A stretch of DNA of 46,359 nt, taken from DATJSN01 sp035504095. Lineage in GTDB: Bacteria > Planctomycetota > Phycisphaerae > WQYP01. A program made the translations under genes and the position numbers. The first letter of the stretch is position 1; every line of letters starts with the position of its first letter. Below the pieces are notes generated by a model. That model ran no database searches. It saw nothing but the letters and a program-made list of their open reading frames with translations, and was not told the DNA's origin. This document shows positions 31,673 to 40,418 of this stretch, piece after piece. Location of the stretch: positions 1 to 46,359 of the forward strand of contig DATJSN010000033.1 of the NCBI GenBank assembly GCA_035504095.1, read 5' to 3'.

Positions 31673-32452
31673 TCAACCGGCCTTGCGAACCGTCGACTGC
31701 TGGGCGTCGGTACGGAACGGCATCCCTAACAAACTCAGCAATTCAAAGCCCGCGGTATCATTTTCCGCAGTGGTCACGATCGTAATCGCCAATCCCTGAT
31801 GGAAAGTCACCTGATCACCGCGAATTTCCGGGAAAACCGTCTGCTCGGTCAGACCCAGGTTGTAATTGCCACGTCCGTCAAAAGCCTTCGGCGAAAGGCC
31901 ACGGAAATCCTTGACGCGGGGAATCGCCAGAATGATCAGACGATCCAGAAATTCCCACATCTTCTGGCCGCGCAGAGTCACCTTGACGCCGATTTCCATT
32001 CCCTGGCGAAGTTTAAAATTCGAAACGCTCTTTCGTGCCTGGCAGATCAGGGCTTTTTGCCCGGTAATCGCGGTAAGTTCCTTGACTCCCGTTTCCAGCC
32101 GCGTTTTTTCGGCAATAGCTTTGCCCAGACCCATGCTCACGACCACCTTGGTGATGCGCGGTACAGCCATGCGGTTTTTGATTTTCAACTTCTCTTGCAA
32201 AGCTGGAACAATTTCCTCGAGATAACGCTTGTAAAGTCGCGGCACATATCCCGGCGGAAACGGCTGTGCGGCCTGTTCTTCTTCTTTCTCTTTTGCCTTG
32301 GAAGCCTTGGGCGCACCGGACTCGGCCTTACGCGCGGCCGCAGCCGCGGCGGCGTGTTCCGCCTGCTTGGCGGCCTTGGCGGCCTTTTCTGCCTCGATCT
32401 GCTCGGGCGTGCGCGGCGCTTTGGCTTTCTTGTCTTTTTCTTCTTTGGCCAT
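31673..32452 (-). CDS. rplE: Ribosomal protein uL5 with long N-terminal extension
   Basis: 259 aa from ATG 32452 (GAGGTG 7 nt upstream; a TTG two codons earlier is less likely). Residues about 80-259 are a normal L5, with RITKVVVSMGLGKA and the 5S-rRNA-binding region ending in LLGMPF. The first 65-75 residues are a low-complexity Lys/Ala/Glu run ending in QPFPPGYVPRLYKRYL. E. coli L5 is 179 aa, so the extension is an addition, probably exposed on the central protuberance. The codons are in frame and uninterrupted, so it is not an annotation artefact. Confidence 0.95.
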   Translation of the reverse strand: MAKEEKDKKAKAPRTPEQIEAEKAAKAAKQAEHAAAAAAARKAESGAPKASKAKEKEEEQAAQPFPPGYVPRLYKRYLEEIVPALQEKLKIKNRMAVPRITKVVVSMGLGKAIAEKTRLETGVKELTAITGQKALICQARKSVSNFKLRQGMEIGVKVTLRGQKMWEFLDRLIILAIPRVKDFRGLSPKAFDGRGNYNLGLTEQTVFPEIRGDQVTFHQGLAITIVTTAENDTAGFELLSLLGMPFRTDAQQSTVRKAG

Positions 32453-32486
32453 AGTCAATCACCTCTGCCTGCCGAAAACTTCGGAT

Positions 32487-32816
32487 TCAGGCCTTTGCCA
32501 CAACGCCCAGGTCACTGCCAGTCTTTGCCGCGACCCGGCGTTTAAAGCCGTCTTGAATAAGAAACTTCACCCTTGTTCCCCGGCCGGTTTTGGGGTCCAG
32601 CGGCTGAACCTTGCTTAGGTGCAGTGGCGCCGGCTTTTGGATGCGTCCGCCGCGCCGATTTTTTTCCGTCGGTCTTAAGTGCTTCCAAACCATATTGATG
32701 CCCTCGATGGTGACACGACCGTTTTTATAATCGACGGAAAGCACCTTGCCGGTTTTGCCGCGTTCATCGCCGGAGCGAATGTACACCACGTCATCCCTGC
32801 GAATTCGAACTGCCAT
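32487..32816 (-). CDS. rplX: Ribosomal protein uL24
   Basis: 109 aa with the KOW motif (DDVVYIRSGDERGKTGKVLSVD) and the conserved EGINMVWKHLRP. It is an assembly-initiating protein of the 50S subunit. Ordinary length and order between rplN and rplE. Confidence 0.97.
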   Translation of the reverse strand: MAVRIRRDDVVYIRSGDERGKTGKVLSVDYKNGRVTIEGINMVWKHLRPTEKNRRGGRIQKPAPLHLSKVQPLDPKTGRGTRVKFLIQDGFKRRVAAKTGSDLGVVAKA

Positions 32817-32858
32817 AAAATCACCCCTGGGGCCGAAACTCCGGCCGCCGCAAAATCC

Positions 32859-33245
32859 TCAAACCACTTCACTGGCCAGTGAAACAATCTTCATAAAATT
32901 CTTCTCACGAAGTTCACGGGCCACCGCGCCGAAAATACGCGTTCCGCGCGGATTGCCTTCGTTATCAACCAGCACGGCGGCGTTGCGATCAAAGCGCACA
33001 TAACTGCCGTCCGGGCGGCGCGTCGGCTGTTTGGTTCGCACGATCACCGCGCGAGCCACTTCGCCCTGTTTGACGTCGCCATTGGGCATGGCTTTTTTCA
33101 CCGCCACAACGATCAAATCGCCCACCGAGGCCGTCCGCCGCGTAAATTTTCCGCGGGCGGAAGAACCACCAAGAACCTTAATGCACATCACCTGCTTGGC
33201 GCCGGTGTTGTCGGCCACATCCAGGCGTGTTTGCTGTTGAATCAT
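32859..33245 (-). CDS. rplN: Ribosomal protein uL14
   Basis: 128 aa, MIQQQTRLDVADNTGAKQVM at the start with the L14 signature region IVVAVKKAMPNGDVKQGEV. It has a short insert (PTRRPDGSYVRF) relative to the 122-aa family norm. Order is standard. Confidence 0.97.
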   Translation of the reverse strand: MIQQQTRLDVADNTGAKQVMCIKVLGGSSARGKFTRRTASVGDLIVVAVKKAMPNGDVKQGEVARAVIVRTKQPTRRPDGSYVRFDRNAAVLVDNEGNPRGTRIFGAVARELREKNFMKIVSLASEVV

Positions 33246-33310
33246 GCGTACACCAGACTTTTCCGAATTCCTTTTGGCCTTTGGTTACAACCAAATCCCT
33301 GCAAATCGGC

Positions 33311-33694
33311 TTAACTCTTTGCAGCTTCTGCCGGAGCGGCCGGAGCTGGAGCTTCGGCCTTTTTCTTTTCAAACATCCGTGACGCTTCGCCCTGTATGAC
33401 GGACAAATCAATGTTCGGTCCGCGGCTCACAATGCGCGTCAGACGATACGTCTTGGTTTTGCTGATCGGGCGGCACTGCATCACTTCCACGTGATCGCCG
33501 ACGTGGCTTTCATTTTTCTCGTCGTGAACGTGCAAAACCGTCCGGCGTTTGACGAACTTGTCGTACTTGGCGTGCCGCGCCAGGTATTCAAAAACCACCT
33601 TGCGCGTTTTATTAACGCTGTCGCTGGTCACCACGCCGATGATGCGCGGCCGCAGGCGGCGTTTCACATTTTTTTCTTGCGCGGTATCAGTCAT
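33311..33694 (-). CDS. rpsQ: Ribosomal protein uS17 with C-terminal extension
   Basis: 127 aa against a usual 80-90. The S17 core is complete (RIIGVVTSDSVNKTRKVVF ... VGDHVEVMQCRPISKTKTY) and is followed by about 35 extra residues ending in an Ala/Pro/Glu/Lys-rich tail. Such tails recur on several ribosomal proteins in this window. Order is standard. Confidence 0.96.
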   Translation of the reverse strand: MTDTAQEKNVKRRLRPRIIGVVTSDSVNKTRKVVFEYLARHAKYDKFVKRRTVLHVHDEKNESHVGDHVEVMQCRPISKTKTYRLTRIVSRGPNIDLSVIQGEASRMFEKKKAEAPAPAAPAEAAKS

Positions 33695-33724
33695 ATTTAC
33701 TCTCGTAACAATTCTTCCGTTGCA

Positions 33725-33949
33725 TTATTTCGCACCGGCGGTTTTCTTTTCCCGCTGCCCAAGCAGCGTGAGAATCCGGGCGATTTCCTTTTTGCTCTTC
33801 TGGAACTGCGTTAAGTCTGCGACTTTGTCGGTGGCCTGCTGCACCCGCAGATCGTAAAGACGCCGGCGCAGCTCTGTTTCGCGCGTGCGAAGCTGCTGAT
33901 CATCCAGCGCCTTGAGTTCATCGAGAATCTGTTTGCGTTTGACCGCCAT
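33725..33949 (-). CDS. rpmC: Ribosomal protein uL29
   Basis: 74 aa from ATG 33949 (AGAGGTG just upstream; an in-frame start at 33982 lacks one). Two-helix L29 pattern with the conserved LYDLRVQQATDKVADLTQF segment. It lies near the exit tunnel, where SRP and trigger factor dock. Confidence 0.95.
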   Translation of the reverse strand: MAVKRKQILDELKALDDQQLRTRETELRRRLYDLRVQQATDKVADLTQFQKSKKEIARILTLLGQREKKTAGAK

Positions 33950-34012
33950 ATTCACCTCTTGGAGCCGCGACGCACAAAGCATCGCGTACGCATCAATAGT
34001 CTCCGGCCGCCT

Positions 34013-34432
34013 TTACATCGTGTGCCGCCGCTGCAGGAACCGGCAACGCACCGGCATCTTGCAGGCCACGCGGGAAAATGCCCTTCGCGCCACGGCTTCC
34101 TCTACGCCGGCGATCTCAAAAAGGATCGTCCCCGGCTTAACTTCCGCAGCCCAGAATTCCGGCTCGCCCTTTCCGGTTCCCATACGGGTTTCCAGCGGCT
34201 TTTTGGAGAAGCTCTTGTGCGGAAAGATGCGGATATACACGCGTCCTTCACGCGCCAAAAAGTGTGAGCACGCCATGCGACCCGCTTCAATCTGCCGGCC
34301 GCTGATGCGTCCGGGCTCCAGCGACTGCAGTGCGAATTCGCCAAAACTCACACGATTGCCGCGCGTGGCATTGCCCTTGATGATGCCACGCTGCTGCTTT
34401 CTCCATTTGACTCTTGCCGGCATAAGTGCCAT
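34013..34432 (-). CDS. rplP: Ribosomal protein uL16
   Basis: 139 aa with VKWRKQQRGIIKGNATRGN near the start and the conserved IFPHKSFSKKPLETRMGTGKG that approaches the A-site tRNA elbow. Ordinary length and order. Confidence 0.97.
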   Translation of the reverse strand: MALMPARVKWRKQQRGIIKGNATRGNRVSFGEFALQSLEPGRISGRQIEAGRMACSHFLAREGRVYIRIFPHKSFSKKPLETRMGTGKGEPEFWAAEVKPGTILFEIAGVEEAVARRAFSRVACKMPVRCRFLQRRHTM

Positions 34433-34485
34433 AGCCGAATCTCCTTAACTTCCACCAATCGTGGAAGACTCAATTCCTCTTGCGC

Positions 34486-35187
34486 TCAGCGCCGCCGCGG
34501 ACGCCGCGTGGCCCGTGCCGCGCCGGCGGCTTCCGCCGCCGCGTCCAGATCGGCGTATAAGCCGCGATAAATCCATACCTTGATGCCGATCACTCCGTAA
34601 GGCGTCCGGCAATGCACAAGGCCGTAGGAAATATTCGCCTGCAACGTGTGCAGGGGAATACTGCCAGTAATCTGTTTTTCGACCCGCGCGATTTCCGCGC
34701 CGCCGATGCGGCCGGAAATCTGTATCTTGATGCCCAAGGCGCCCGCATTAAGCGATGCTTCCGATTTCTGCTTGAGCACCCGGCGGAAAGACGCCCGCTT
34801 TTTCAATTGCTCGGCGATGCCTTCGGCCACCAGTTTGGCGTCCAGATCGGGATTGCCGATTTCCGCGATTTCAACTTTGACTTTGCGCTGCGTGAGGTTT
34901 TCCAGTTCTTCACGCAGTTTGTCCACTTCCGCTCCCTTGGGTCCGATCACCACGCCAGGCCGTGCCGTATGCAGAACCACTTTAAGTTCTTCGCGCGTGC
35001 GTTCAATTTCAACGCGGGCCACCGCCGCATAAGGCGGTTTGCGGTTGAGCTTTTCGTCGATGAAATCTCGGATTTTCTGATCTTCAACCAGCAGCTCGCC
35101 ATAAAGTTTCTTGGGCGCAAACCATCTGCTGGACCAGCCTTCCGTGATCCCGGTGCGAAAACCGATTGGATTGATCTTTTGACCCAT
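34486..35187 (-). CDS. rpsC: Ribosomal protein uS3
   Basis: 233 aa, MGQKINPIGFRTGITEGWSS at the start, a KH domain (RPGVVIGPKGAEVDKLREEL) and the C-terminal VWIYRGLY region. The end is basic (TRRPRRR). It forms the mRNA entry channel. Confidence 0.98.
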   Translation of the reverse strand: MGQKINPIGFRTGITEGWSSRWFAPKKLYGELLVEDQKIRDFIDEKLNRKPPYAAVARVEIERTREELKVVLHTARPGVVIGPKGAEVDKLREELENLTQRKVKVEIAEIGNPDLDAKLVAEGIAEQLKKRASFRRVLKQKSEASLNAGALGIKIQISGRIGGAEIARVEKQITGSIPLHTLQANISYGLVHCRTPYGVIGIKVWIYRGLYADLDAAAEAAGAARATRRPRRR

Positions 35188-35241
35188 ATAAACCTCAATA
35201 AGGCGGATCAGCTTTCAGGCCGGTCCGTTTGTCATCCGGCC

Positions 35242-35676
35242 TCACGCCGTCGCGGCGGATTTATCCGTCTTTTTCTTTTGAGCCCTTGTTTCCGCCGCCG
35301 CTTTTCTCGCCCGTTTCTTTTCCGTCAGCTTCTCTTTGCGATCCTGCGCGCCTTCATTCACTTCAATCGTGATGTGACAGGTTCGCTTAAAGATCGAATA
35401 ACTTTTGCCGCGATCCTTCGGCTGCATGCGTTTGATGATCGGCCCACCGTCACAAAAACTCCGTACGACGTACAGATCCTCTACGTCCGCTTCGCCGTTG
35501 TCTGCGTTGGCAATGGCCGAACGCAACACTTTGCCCACCATTACCGCGGCCCGCTTGCGGGAAAATTTCAGTAAATCCAGCGCTTCGCCCACCGGCTTGC
35601 CGCGGATCAGATCGACCACCAGCCGCGCCTTACGCGGCGCGATGCGTGCGAATCGCCATGTCGAAACGTATGCCAT
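35242..35676 (-). CDS. rplV: Ribosomal protein uL22 with basic tail
   Basis: 144 aa from ATG 35676, which has AAGAGG upstream; an in-frame start at 35709 has none. The L22 core (RIAPRKARLVVDLIRGKPV, later RGKSYSIFKRTCHITIEV) is about 110 residues. A Lys/Ala/Glu-rich tail of about 35 residues is added. The core hairpin lines the exit tunnel. Confidence 0.96.
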   Translation of the reverse strand: MAYVSTWRFARIAPRKARLVVDLIRGKPVGEALDLLKFSRKRAAVMVGKVLRSAIANADNGEADVEDLYVVRSFCDGGPIIKRMQPKDRGKSYSIFKRTCHITIEVNEGAQDRKEKLTEKKRARKAAAETRAQKKKTDKSAATA

Positions 35677-35742
35677 ATTCAACCTCTTGCCGACAACGCG
35701 CCTCAACATGGTGAACTTTCACCGCATTGGCGCCGTGCCGAA

Positions 35743-36024
35743 TTATGCTTCTTCAGCTTCCTTCTTAACCATCGTATGGCCCTTGAATACGCGCGTCGGG
35801 GCAAATTCACCGAGCTTGTGGCCCACCATGTCTTCCGTCACAAAGACCCGCGCATGCAGCCGGCCATTGTGAACCAAAAACGTGTGGCCCACAAAATCCG
35901 GAATAATGGTACTGGCGCGCGACCAGGTTTTGATCGGCTCTTTTGCACGCCGTTCATTGAGCTTGTTGACCTTCTCCAGAAGGTGATACGCCACGAACGG
36001 ACCTTTTTTTGCGCTACGGCTCAT
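35743..36024 (-). CDS. rpsS: Ribosomal protein uS19
   Basis: 93 aa, MSRSAKKGPFVAYHLLEKV at the start, with IIPDFVGHTFLVHNGR and GEFAPTRVFKGH, the S19 signature. It pairs with S13 in the 30S head. Ordinary. Confidence 0.98.
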   Translation of the reverse strand: MSRSAKKGPFVAYHLLEKVNKLNERRAKEPIKTWSRASTIIPDFVGHTFLVHNGRLHARVFVTEDMVGHKLGEFAPTRVFKGHTMVKKEAEEA

Positions 36025-36083
36025 GCCTACCTCGGCTTAACAAAATTTCCTTAAATCGCCAGTCGCGAACTTCACGAGCGATA

Positions 36084-36950
36084 TTAACGTCTCCGCAGAA
36101 CCGACTCGCCGTAACGCACGGTCATGCGCCGGCGGATGATTTTGCTGGAGGAATTTTTGCGTGGGTTGCGGGTTTTGCCGCCCTTGGCCGGCACACCCCA
36201 TTTGCTTACCGGGTGGCGTCCCCCGCCGGAACGCCCTTCGCCGCCGCCCAGCGGATGGCTCACCGGGTTCTGGGCCACGCCGCGAACCGTGGGCCGAATG
36301 CCCCGATGCCGCATGCGTCCGGCCTTGCCCCAGCGAATATTGATCCAGTCCGGATTGCCGATCTGACCAATGGTTGCGCGGCAGAGGCAGTTGATCTGGC
36401 GAATTTCTCCCGACGGCAACTGAATGGTCGCAAAACCGGAATCTTTACCAATCAGGCGTGCCACGCCCCCGGCGCTGCGCACCAGGCTACCACCCTGCCC
36501 CGGAACAGATTCAATGTTGTGAATCTCCAGGCCGACCGGAATCGCTTCCAGCGGCATAGCGTTGCCGGGTGTTTTCTCAATGTCGTGTTTAACGCCGCTT
36601 TCCACCACGTCGCCGACTTTCAGCGACATCGGCGCGAGAATATAACGTTTTTCACCATCTTCGTAACCGAGTAGTGCGATAAACGCCGACCGGTTCGGAT
36701 CATATTCAATAGATTCAACCTTGGCCTTAACGCCGTCCTTGTTGCGCTTGAAATCAATCTTGCGATACAACTGTTTGTGGCCGCCGCCGATGTGCCGGCA
36801 GGTGATCCAGCCGCGATTATTCCGCCCGCCGGTTTTTTTCTTCGGTTCAGTAAGTGACTTTTCCGGTTCAAAGCGCGTCAGTTCCGCGAACGCATTCACC
36901 GAACTGAATCGTCGTCCCGCGGAAGTTGGTTTATATTGTTTGATCGGCAT
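36084..36950 (-). CDS. rplB: Ribosomal protein uL2
   Basis: 288 aa with GWITCRHIGGGHKQLYR and the peptidyl-transferase-proximal GGGEGRSGGGRHPVSKWG segment containing the conserved His. It is somewhat longer than E. coli L2 (273 aa). Ordinary order. Confidence 0.98.
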   Translation of the reverse strand: MPIKQYKPTSAGRRFSSVNAFAELTRFEPEKSLTEPKKKTGGRNNRGWITCRHIGGGHKQLYRKIDFKRNKDGVKAKVESIEYDPNRSAFIALLGYEDGEKRYILAPMSLKVGDVVESGVKHDIEKTPGNAMPLEAIPVGLEIHNIESVPGQGGSLVRSAGGVARLIGKDSGFATIQLPSGEIRQINCLCRATIGQIGNPDWINIRWGKAGRMRHRGIRPTVRGVAQNPVSHPLGGGEGRSGGGRHPVSKWGVPAKGGKTRNPRKNSSSKIIRRRMTVRYGESVLRRR

Positions 36951-36972
36951 CTTTAAACTCGCTTAATACGCA

Positions 36973-37260
36973 TCAATAAACATCAATTTTCTGGTCCGCG
37001 TGCACCTGCACAACAGCTTTTTTCCATTTCGGTGTGGTTTTCACGCCGCTGCGCGTCCGCTTGGGTTTGCCCGGCACCACAATGGTGCGAACGTCGGTCA
37101 CTGTTACGTGATAAAGCTCCTCAATCGCTTTTTTGATCTGCGTTTTATCTGCCCGGGAATCAACCTCAAAGCTGTACGCGTTGCGATTCGTGCCCAGAAA
37201 AACGCTCTTTTCTGATACCAGCGGACGTTTGATAATCTGTGTTGTTTGAAGTTCCATCAT
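36973..37260 (-). CDS. rplW: Ribosomal protein uL23
   Basis: 95 aa, QTTQIIKRPLVSEKSVFL at the start and VTVTDVRTIVVPGKPKRTRSG in the middle. It forms the tunnel-exit docking site for trigger factor and SRP. Met1 or Met2 could be the start. Ordinary. Confidence 0.96.
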   Translation of the reverse strand: MMELQTTQIIKRPLVSEKSVFLGTNRNAYSFEVDSRADKTQIKKAIEELYHVTVTDVRTIVVPGKPKRTRSGVKTTPKWKKAVVQVHADQKIDVY

Positions 37261-37299
37261 TCACCATCCTCAGCAAAGCTGGGGCGATTAACCTGTCCT

Positions 37300-37944
37300 T
37301 TAATTCTTCTGGGCGTCAGCTTTTCCCGACGCTTTGAGTACCCCATCCAGCGCGTCGCGCGTCATCAGCAGCGTGCGGGATTGCAAAATGTCAAAAGCGT
37401 TTATTTCTTTGGCGGGTTTAATAACGGCGTAGGGCAGATTACGTGTGCTCAGCAGTAAATTTCGATCGGCGGATTCCGGTGCAATTAATACCGTCCGATC
37501 AATCTTAAGGGCCTTTAATACACCCACCATTTGTTTTGTTTTCGCGGTTTGTACGCTTAGTTGATCAAGTATTTTGATGCTGTTGGATTTTATTTTAGAG
37601 AGGATGGCGTTGTTACGGGCGAGACGGCGTTGTTTGGCGGGCATGGATTGGCGGAAATCACGCGGTTTTTTCGCGAACGCCATGCCGCCGCCCTTCATCA
37701 CGTTGGTGCGAATATTGCCGCGCCGCGCGTTGCCCGTATGTTTTTGCGCGTAAAGTTTTTTGGTGGAACCTTCCACTTCACCGCGCCCCTTCGTGGCAAC
37801 GGTTCCCTGGCGCAGGTTGGCGTGATACATCACCACCGCCTGCTTCAATAGCGCCGGGCGCACGTCGCCGCCGAGTAGTGCCTCATCGACCGAAAACTTG
37901 GCCACTTCCTGGCCGGTCTGGTTGTATACAGGTAACTCAATCAT
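37300..37944 (-). CDS. rplD: Ribosomal protein uL4
   Basis: 214 aa with the L4 loop (TKGRGEVEGSTKKLYAQKHTG, GNARRGNIRTN) that reaches into the exit tunnel. In proteobacteria L4 also represses its own S10 operon; the 5' leader before rpsJ here is short and no such control is shown. Confidence 0.97.
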   Translation of the reverse strand: MIELPVYNQTGQEVAKFSVDEALLGGDVRPALLKQAVVMYHANLRQGTVATKGRGEVEGSTKKLYAQKHTGNARRGNIRTNVMKGGGMAFAKKPRDFRQSMPAKQRRLARNNAILSKIKSNSIKILDQLSVQTAKTKQMVGVLKALKIDRTVLIAPESADRNLLLSTRNLPYAVIKPAKEINAFDILQSRTLLMTRDALDGVLKASGKADAQKN

Positions 37945-37961
37945 TGCATTATCCGTTTTCG

Positions 37962-38666
37962 TTAACCCGCCTTAGCCTGCTCATGGGCAATGGTTTTGGC
38001 CTGGCGCACAAACACCAGCCCACCATTGGCGCCAGGAACGGTTCCTCTAATCAGCAGCAGATTCTTTTGCTTATCCACCGCCACCAGGGCCAGATTCCGT
38101 GTTGTCACACGTTCCATACCCATGTGGCTGGCCATTTTTTTACCTTTTTTGATCGCGCGCCCGTGACCACGTGTGCCCTGGCCACCGCCGATGCCGCCAG
38201 GCGAACGGTGTTTACGTTCGGTGCCGTGCGAACCCGGTTGACCGCCAAAATTCCAAAGCTTCATGACGCCTTGGAAACCTTTGCCCTTGCTGGTGCCGAC
38301 AACGTCGACCCATTTAATGGATTCGAAACTGGATACATCTATGGTAGCACCGGGGGCAACTGTTGGTTTGGAGGGGAGTCGGACTTCACGGAAAAATCGC
38401 TTGGGAGAAGTTTGGCCGGTCTTTTGACAGTGACCGACGAGCGGCTTTGTGCTTCGGCGTTCTTTAATGTCCTCAAAGCCAAGCTGCACGGCGTTGTAGC
38501 CGTCCTTGCCGTCTTGAGTTTTGACCTGGGTAATCACGCACGGCCCGGCCTGAACGACCGTCACCGGAACGATTGTTCCGGAAGCGTCATATACGCGGCT
38601 CATTCCAACCTTGCGGCCGAGAATGGCGGCTAGGGAAATAGCTTGGCTTGTACCATTTTCGCTCAT
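37962..38666 (-). CDS. rplC: Ribosomal protein uL3
   Basis: 234 aa, with ILGRKVGMSRVYDASG and the conserved KGKGFQGVMKLWNFGGQPGSHGTERKHR region in part, which carries the Gln/Gly loop near the peptidyl-transferase centre. About 12 residues precede the usual start. It is followed 17 nt later by rplD. Confidence 0.97.
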   Translation of the reverse strand: MSENGTSQAISLAAILGRKVGMSRVYDASGTIVPVTVVQAGPCVITQVKTQDGKDGYNAVQLGFEDIKERRSTKPLVGHCQKTGQTSPKRFFREVRLPSKPTVAPGATIDVSSFESIKWVDVVGTSKGKGFQGVMKLWNFGGQPGSHGTERKHRSPGGIGGGQGTRGHGRAIKKGKKMASHMGMERVTTRNLALVAVDKQKNLLLIRGTVPGANGGLVFVRQAKTIAHEQAKAG

Positions 38667-38915
38667 GGCATACCTCTGCCGTCGTCACGCTCATCTGGGA
38701 ACCCGTTTGCCGCACAGCGATGCGGTGTCAGGTTCTCCCGGATATCCCGTCCGGCCGCACTGGATCGACAATTCAATCCAATTCACCGGCTTTTGCGAGA
38801 TGGGACCTGAAAACAAGCCGATCAAAATCAGCTATTGGCCCATCCGAGATCACTCAGGTGGCGATGAACGACGGAATTAATACCGTTCATGCCTTGTAAA
38901 GCGGCGGCGACCGCT

Positions 38916-39233
38916 TTACGCCTTGATCTTAACGAACACGCCCGCCGGCACCACCAGCCGATTGAGTGCCTCGATGGTTCGCGGCGTCGGTTCGAGAATA
39001 TCAATGATCCGCTTATGCGTGCGGATTTCAAACTGTTCCCGGCTCTTTTTATCAATATGCGGCGAGCGGAGAACAGTAAATTTTTCGATGCGGGTAGGAA
39101 TGGGAATCGGGCCTAATACTCTGGCGCTGGTACGCTTGGCGTGATCGACAATTTCCTTCGCGGATGCGTCCAGCGCCCGGTGATCGTATGCTTCCATGCG
39201 AATTCTGATTCTTTCATGCGGCCCTACTGCCAT
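38916..39233 (-). CDS. rpsJ: Ribosomal protein uS10
   Basis: 105 aa with RIRMEAYDHRALDASAKEIV, GPIPIPTRIEKFTVLRSPH and KKSREQFEIRTHKRIIDI, the S10 signature. It is the first gene of the S10 operon, with AGGA before its ATG and a promoter at 39357-39384. A 249-nt gap (38667-38915) to rplC holds no gene. Confidence 0.98.
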   Translation of the reverse strand: MAVGPHERIRIRMEAYDHRALDASAKEIVDHAKRTSARVLGPIPIPTRIEKFTVLRSPHIDKKSREQFEIRTHKRIIDILEPTPRTIEALNRLVVPAGVFVKIKA

Positions 39234-39356
39234 AGTTTCCTATCCGTTTTTTCCGTTTAACGTTTATCGTCAATATTTCTATACCGCCGCTAAGAGTCTC
39301 GTCCGCCTGGCGACGTCTATGTCCCATAGGCTGCTGACCTCTGGGCAAGATCAAAT

Positions 39357-39384
39357 AGTATAACAGCGGAAAAACCGGTGTCAA
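39357..39384 (-). promoter_or_regulatory. S10 operon promoter
   Basis: On the minus strand a perfect TTGACA (39379-39384), 16-nt spacer, and TATACT (39357-39362). The start point would be near 39350, giving a leader of about 115 nt to rpsJ. That leader contains a small CTATG-GGA-CATAG hairpin. Confidence 0.8.
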
Positions 39385-39474
39385 ACTGCACAAATCATGT
39401 ATTCAATCGCTTTTACGACCAATAACCACCGGCGCGAAGGTTGATCTACTGCAGCTTGGGGTGATTTGGTCTGC

Positions 39475-39503
39475 TTGACCCGCCCTTTGCGTTCGGATAA
39501 CTT
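39475..39503 (+). promoter_or_regulatory. Probable tRNA-Ala promoter
   Basis: TTGACC (39475-39480), 17-nt spacer, TAACTT (39498-39503), ending 16 nt before the mature tRNA. The -10 is weak. It diverges from the S10 promoter. Confidence 0.45.
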
Positions 39504-39519
39504 CGAAAATGTACATTTT

Positions 39520-39592
39520 GGGGGCATAGCTCAGTTGGGAGAGCGTCTCGATGGCATCGAGAAGGTCAGGGGTTCGAGCCCCCTTGCCTCCA
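39520..39592 (+). tRNA. tRNA-Ala (GGC anticodon)
   Basis: A 73-nt cloverleaf. The acceptor arm is GGGGGCA with TGCCTCC and includes the G3:U70 pair that identifies alanine tRNAs. It has the D-arm GCTC...GAGC, anticodon stem TCTCG/CGAGA with loop ATGGCAT (anticodon GGC), and a T-arm AGGGG-TTCGAGC-CCCCT. The discriminator is A, and CCA is not encoded. Confidence 0.95.
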
Positions 39593-39600
39593 TTTAAAAA

Positions 39601-39752
39601 CCAGCAGCTTGGAACTTGTATTCTTGTTCCGAATAACCAATTCCTATAATCATCGCGCCGCCAGCTTCTTTAGCCCCGGCGGCGACGGCTTCGGCCATTT
39701 TCCAGATGTGACCATGCATACTGTAAAAAACCACATAAATTTTCGCAGCCGT
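39601..39752 (-). pseudogene. wrbA 5' remnant
   Basis: One minus-strand frame reads AKIYVVFYSMHGHIWKMAEA then VAAGAKEAGGA, matching the N-terminus of NAD(P)H:quinone oxidoreductase WrbA (flavodoxin-like). The expected ATG is replaced by ACG at 39752-39750, and homology stops after about 33 residues, 8 nt from the tRNA end. It sits just downstream of a marR gene on the same strand, so a marR-wrbA operon was probably truncated. Confidence 0.7.
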
Positions 39753-39785
39753 AATCTCATATTTCGTATCAATTTGCGTCCGTGC

Positions 39786-40274
39786 CTAACCTTTTTCTTT
39801 CATTCCACGTTCCAGAATTTCCAATAAATCCTGAAGGGTTTGTTGTTGCTTTATTGATAGCTGGTTCATCACTTCGCTAAGATCGGAACATACCAATGGT
39901 TGGGCGCGGCAAAATACATCCTTGCCTTTGGCCGTCAGAAAAAGCCGGTATGCCCTTGCATCCATGGGATCAGGCTTGCGTCGCACCCACTTTCCCTTTT
40001 GCATCCGATCCAGCACGGTGCAGACGTTGCCCTTGGTTACCAGCAGATGATCCGCGAGTTCCTGCTGGCATATCCCTTCATGCCTGGCAAGAATGGCCAA
40101 AAGCTCAAATTGCGCCGGCGTAAGGTTTACCTGGCGCAACACATTTTCCATTCGTCGGGTGAACCGCGCGTACACGCGGGCAATCTGCAGCCAGTTCTGC
40201 CGGGACTGTTCCGGTCCGGAATACAGTACACGCAGCGAAGAGGGGATTTCAGACGACTGATTCGTTCTGGTCAT
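39786..40274 (-). CDS. MarR-family transcriptional regulator
   Basis: 162 aa with the MarR winged helix: LTPAQFELLAILARHEGICQ, the recognition helix QQELADHLLVTKGNVCTVLDRM, and the wing WVRRKPDPMDARAYRLFLT. AAGAGG precedes the ATG. MarR proteins commonly repress neighbouring redox or efflux genes and respond to phenolics or oxidation. Its presumed target, wrbA, is now only a fragment immediately downstream. The region 40275-40340 has a TTAAA/TTTAA dyad that might be its operator. Confidence 0.92.
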   Translation of the reverse strand: MTRTNQSSEIPSSLRVLYSGPEQSRQNWLQIARVYARFTRRMENVLRQVNLTPAQFELLAILARHEGICQQELADHLLVTKGNVCTVLDRMQKGKWVRRKPDPMDARAYRLFLTAKGKDVFCRAQPLVCSDLSEVMNQLSIKQQQTLQDLLEILERGMKEKG

Positions 40275-40418
40275 TAAAACCTCTTAAAGTCCTATTAGTT
40301 TAACTCTATACGATTTTTTCGAATTGTCCACTGGGAATATTGTGAATCGCATTGAGGCGATTAATCGTCGTCCTTACAGCCCTAGGTGCAAACCCGGGGG
40401 CTTTTAATTGTTGCCTTG

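Noticed and set aside
34612..35574. A 320-codon plus-strand open frame
   Set aside because: Antisense to rpsC and rplV; no ribosome site and no family resemblance.
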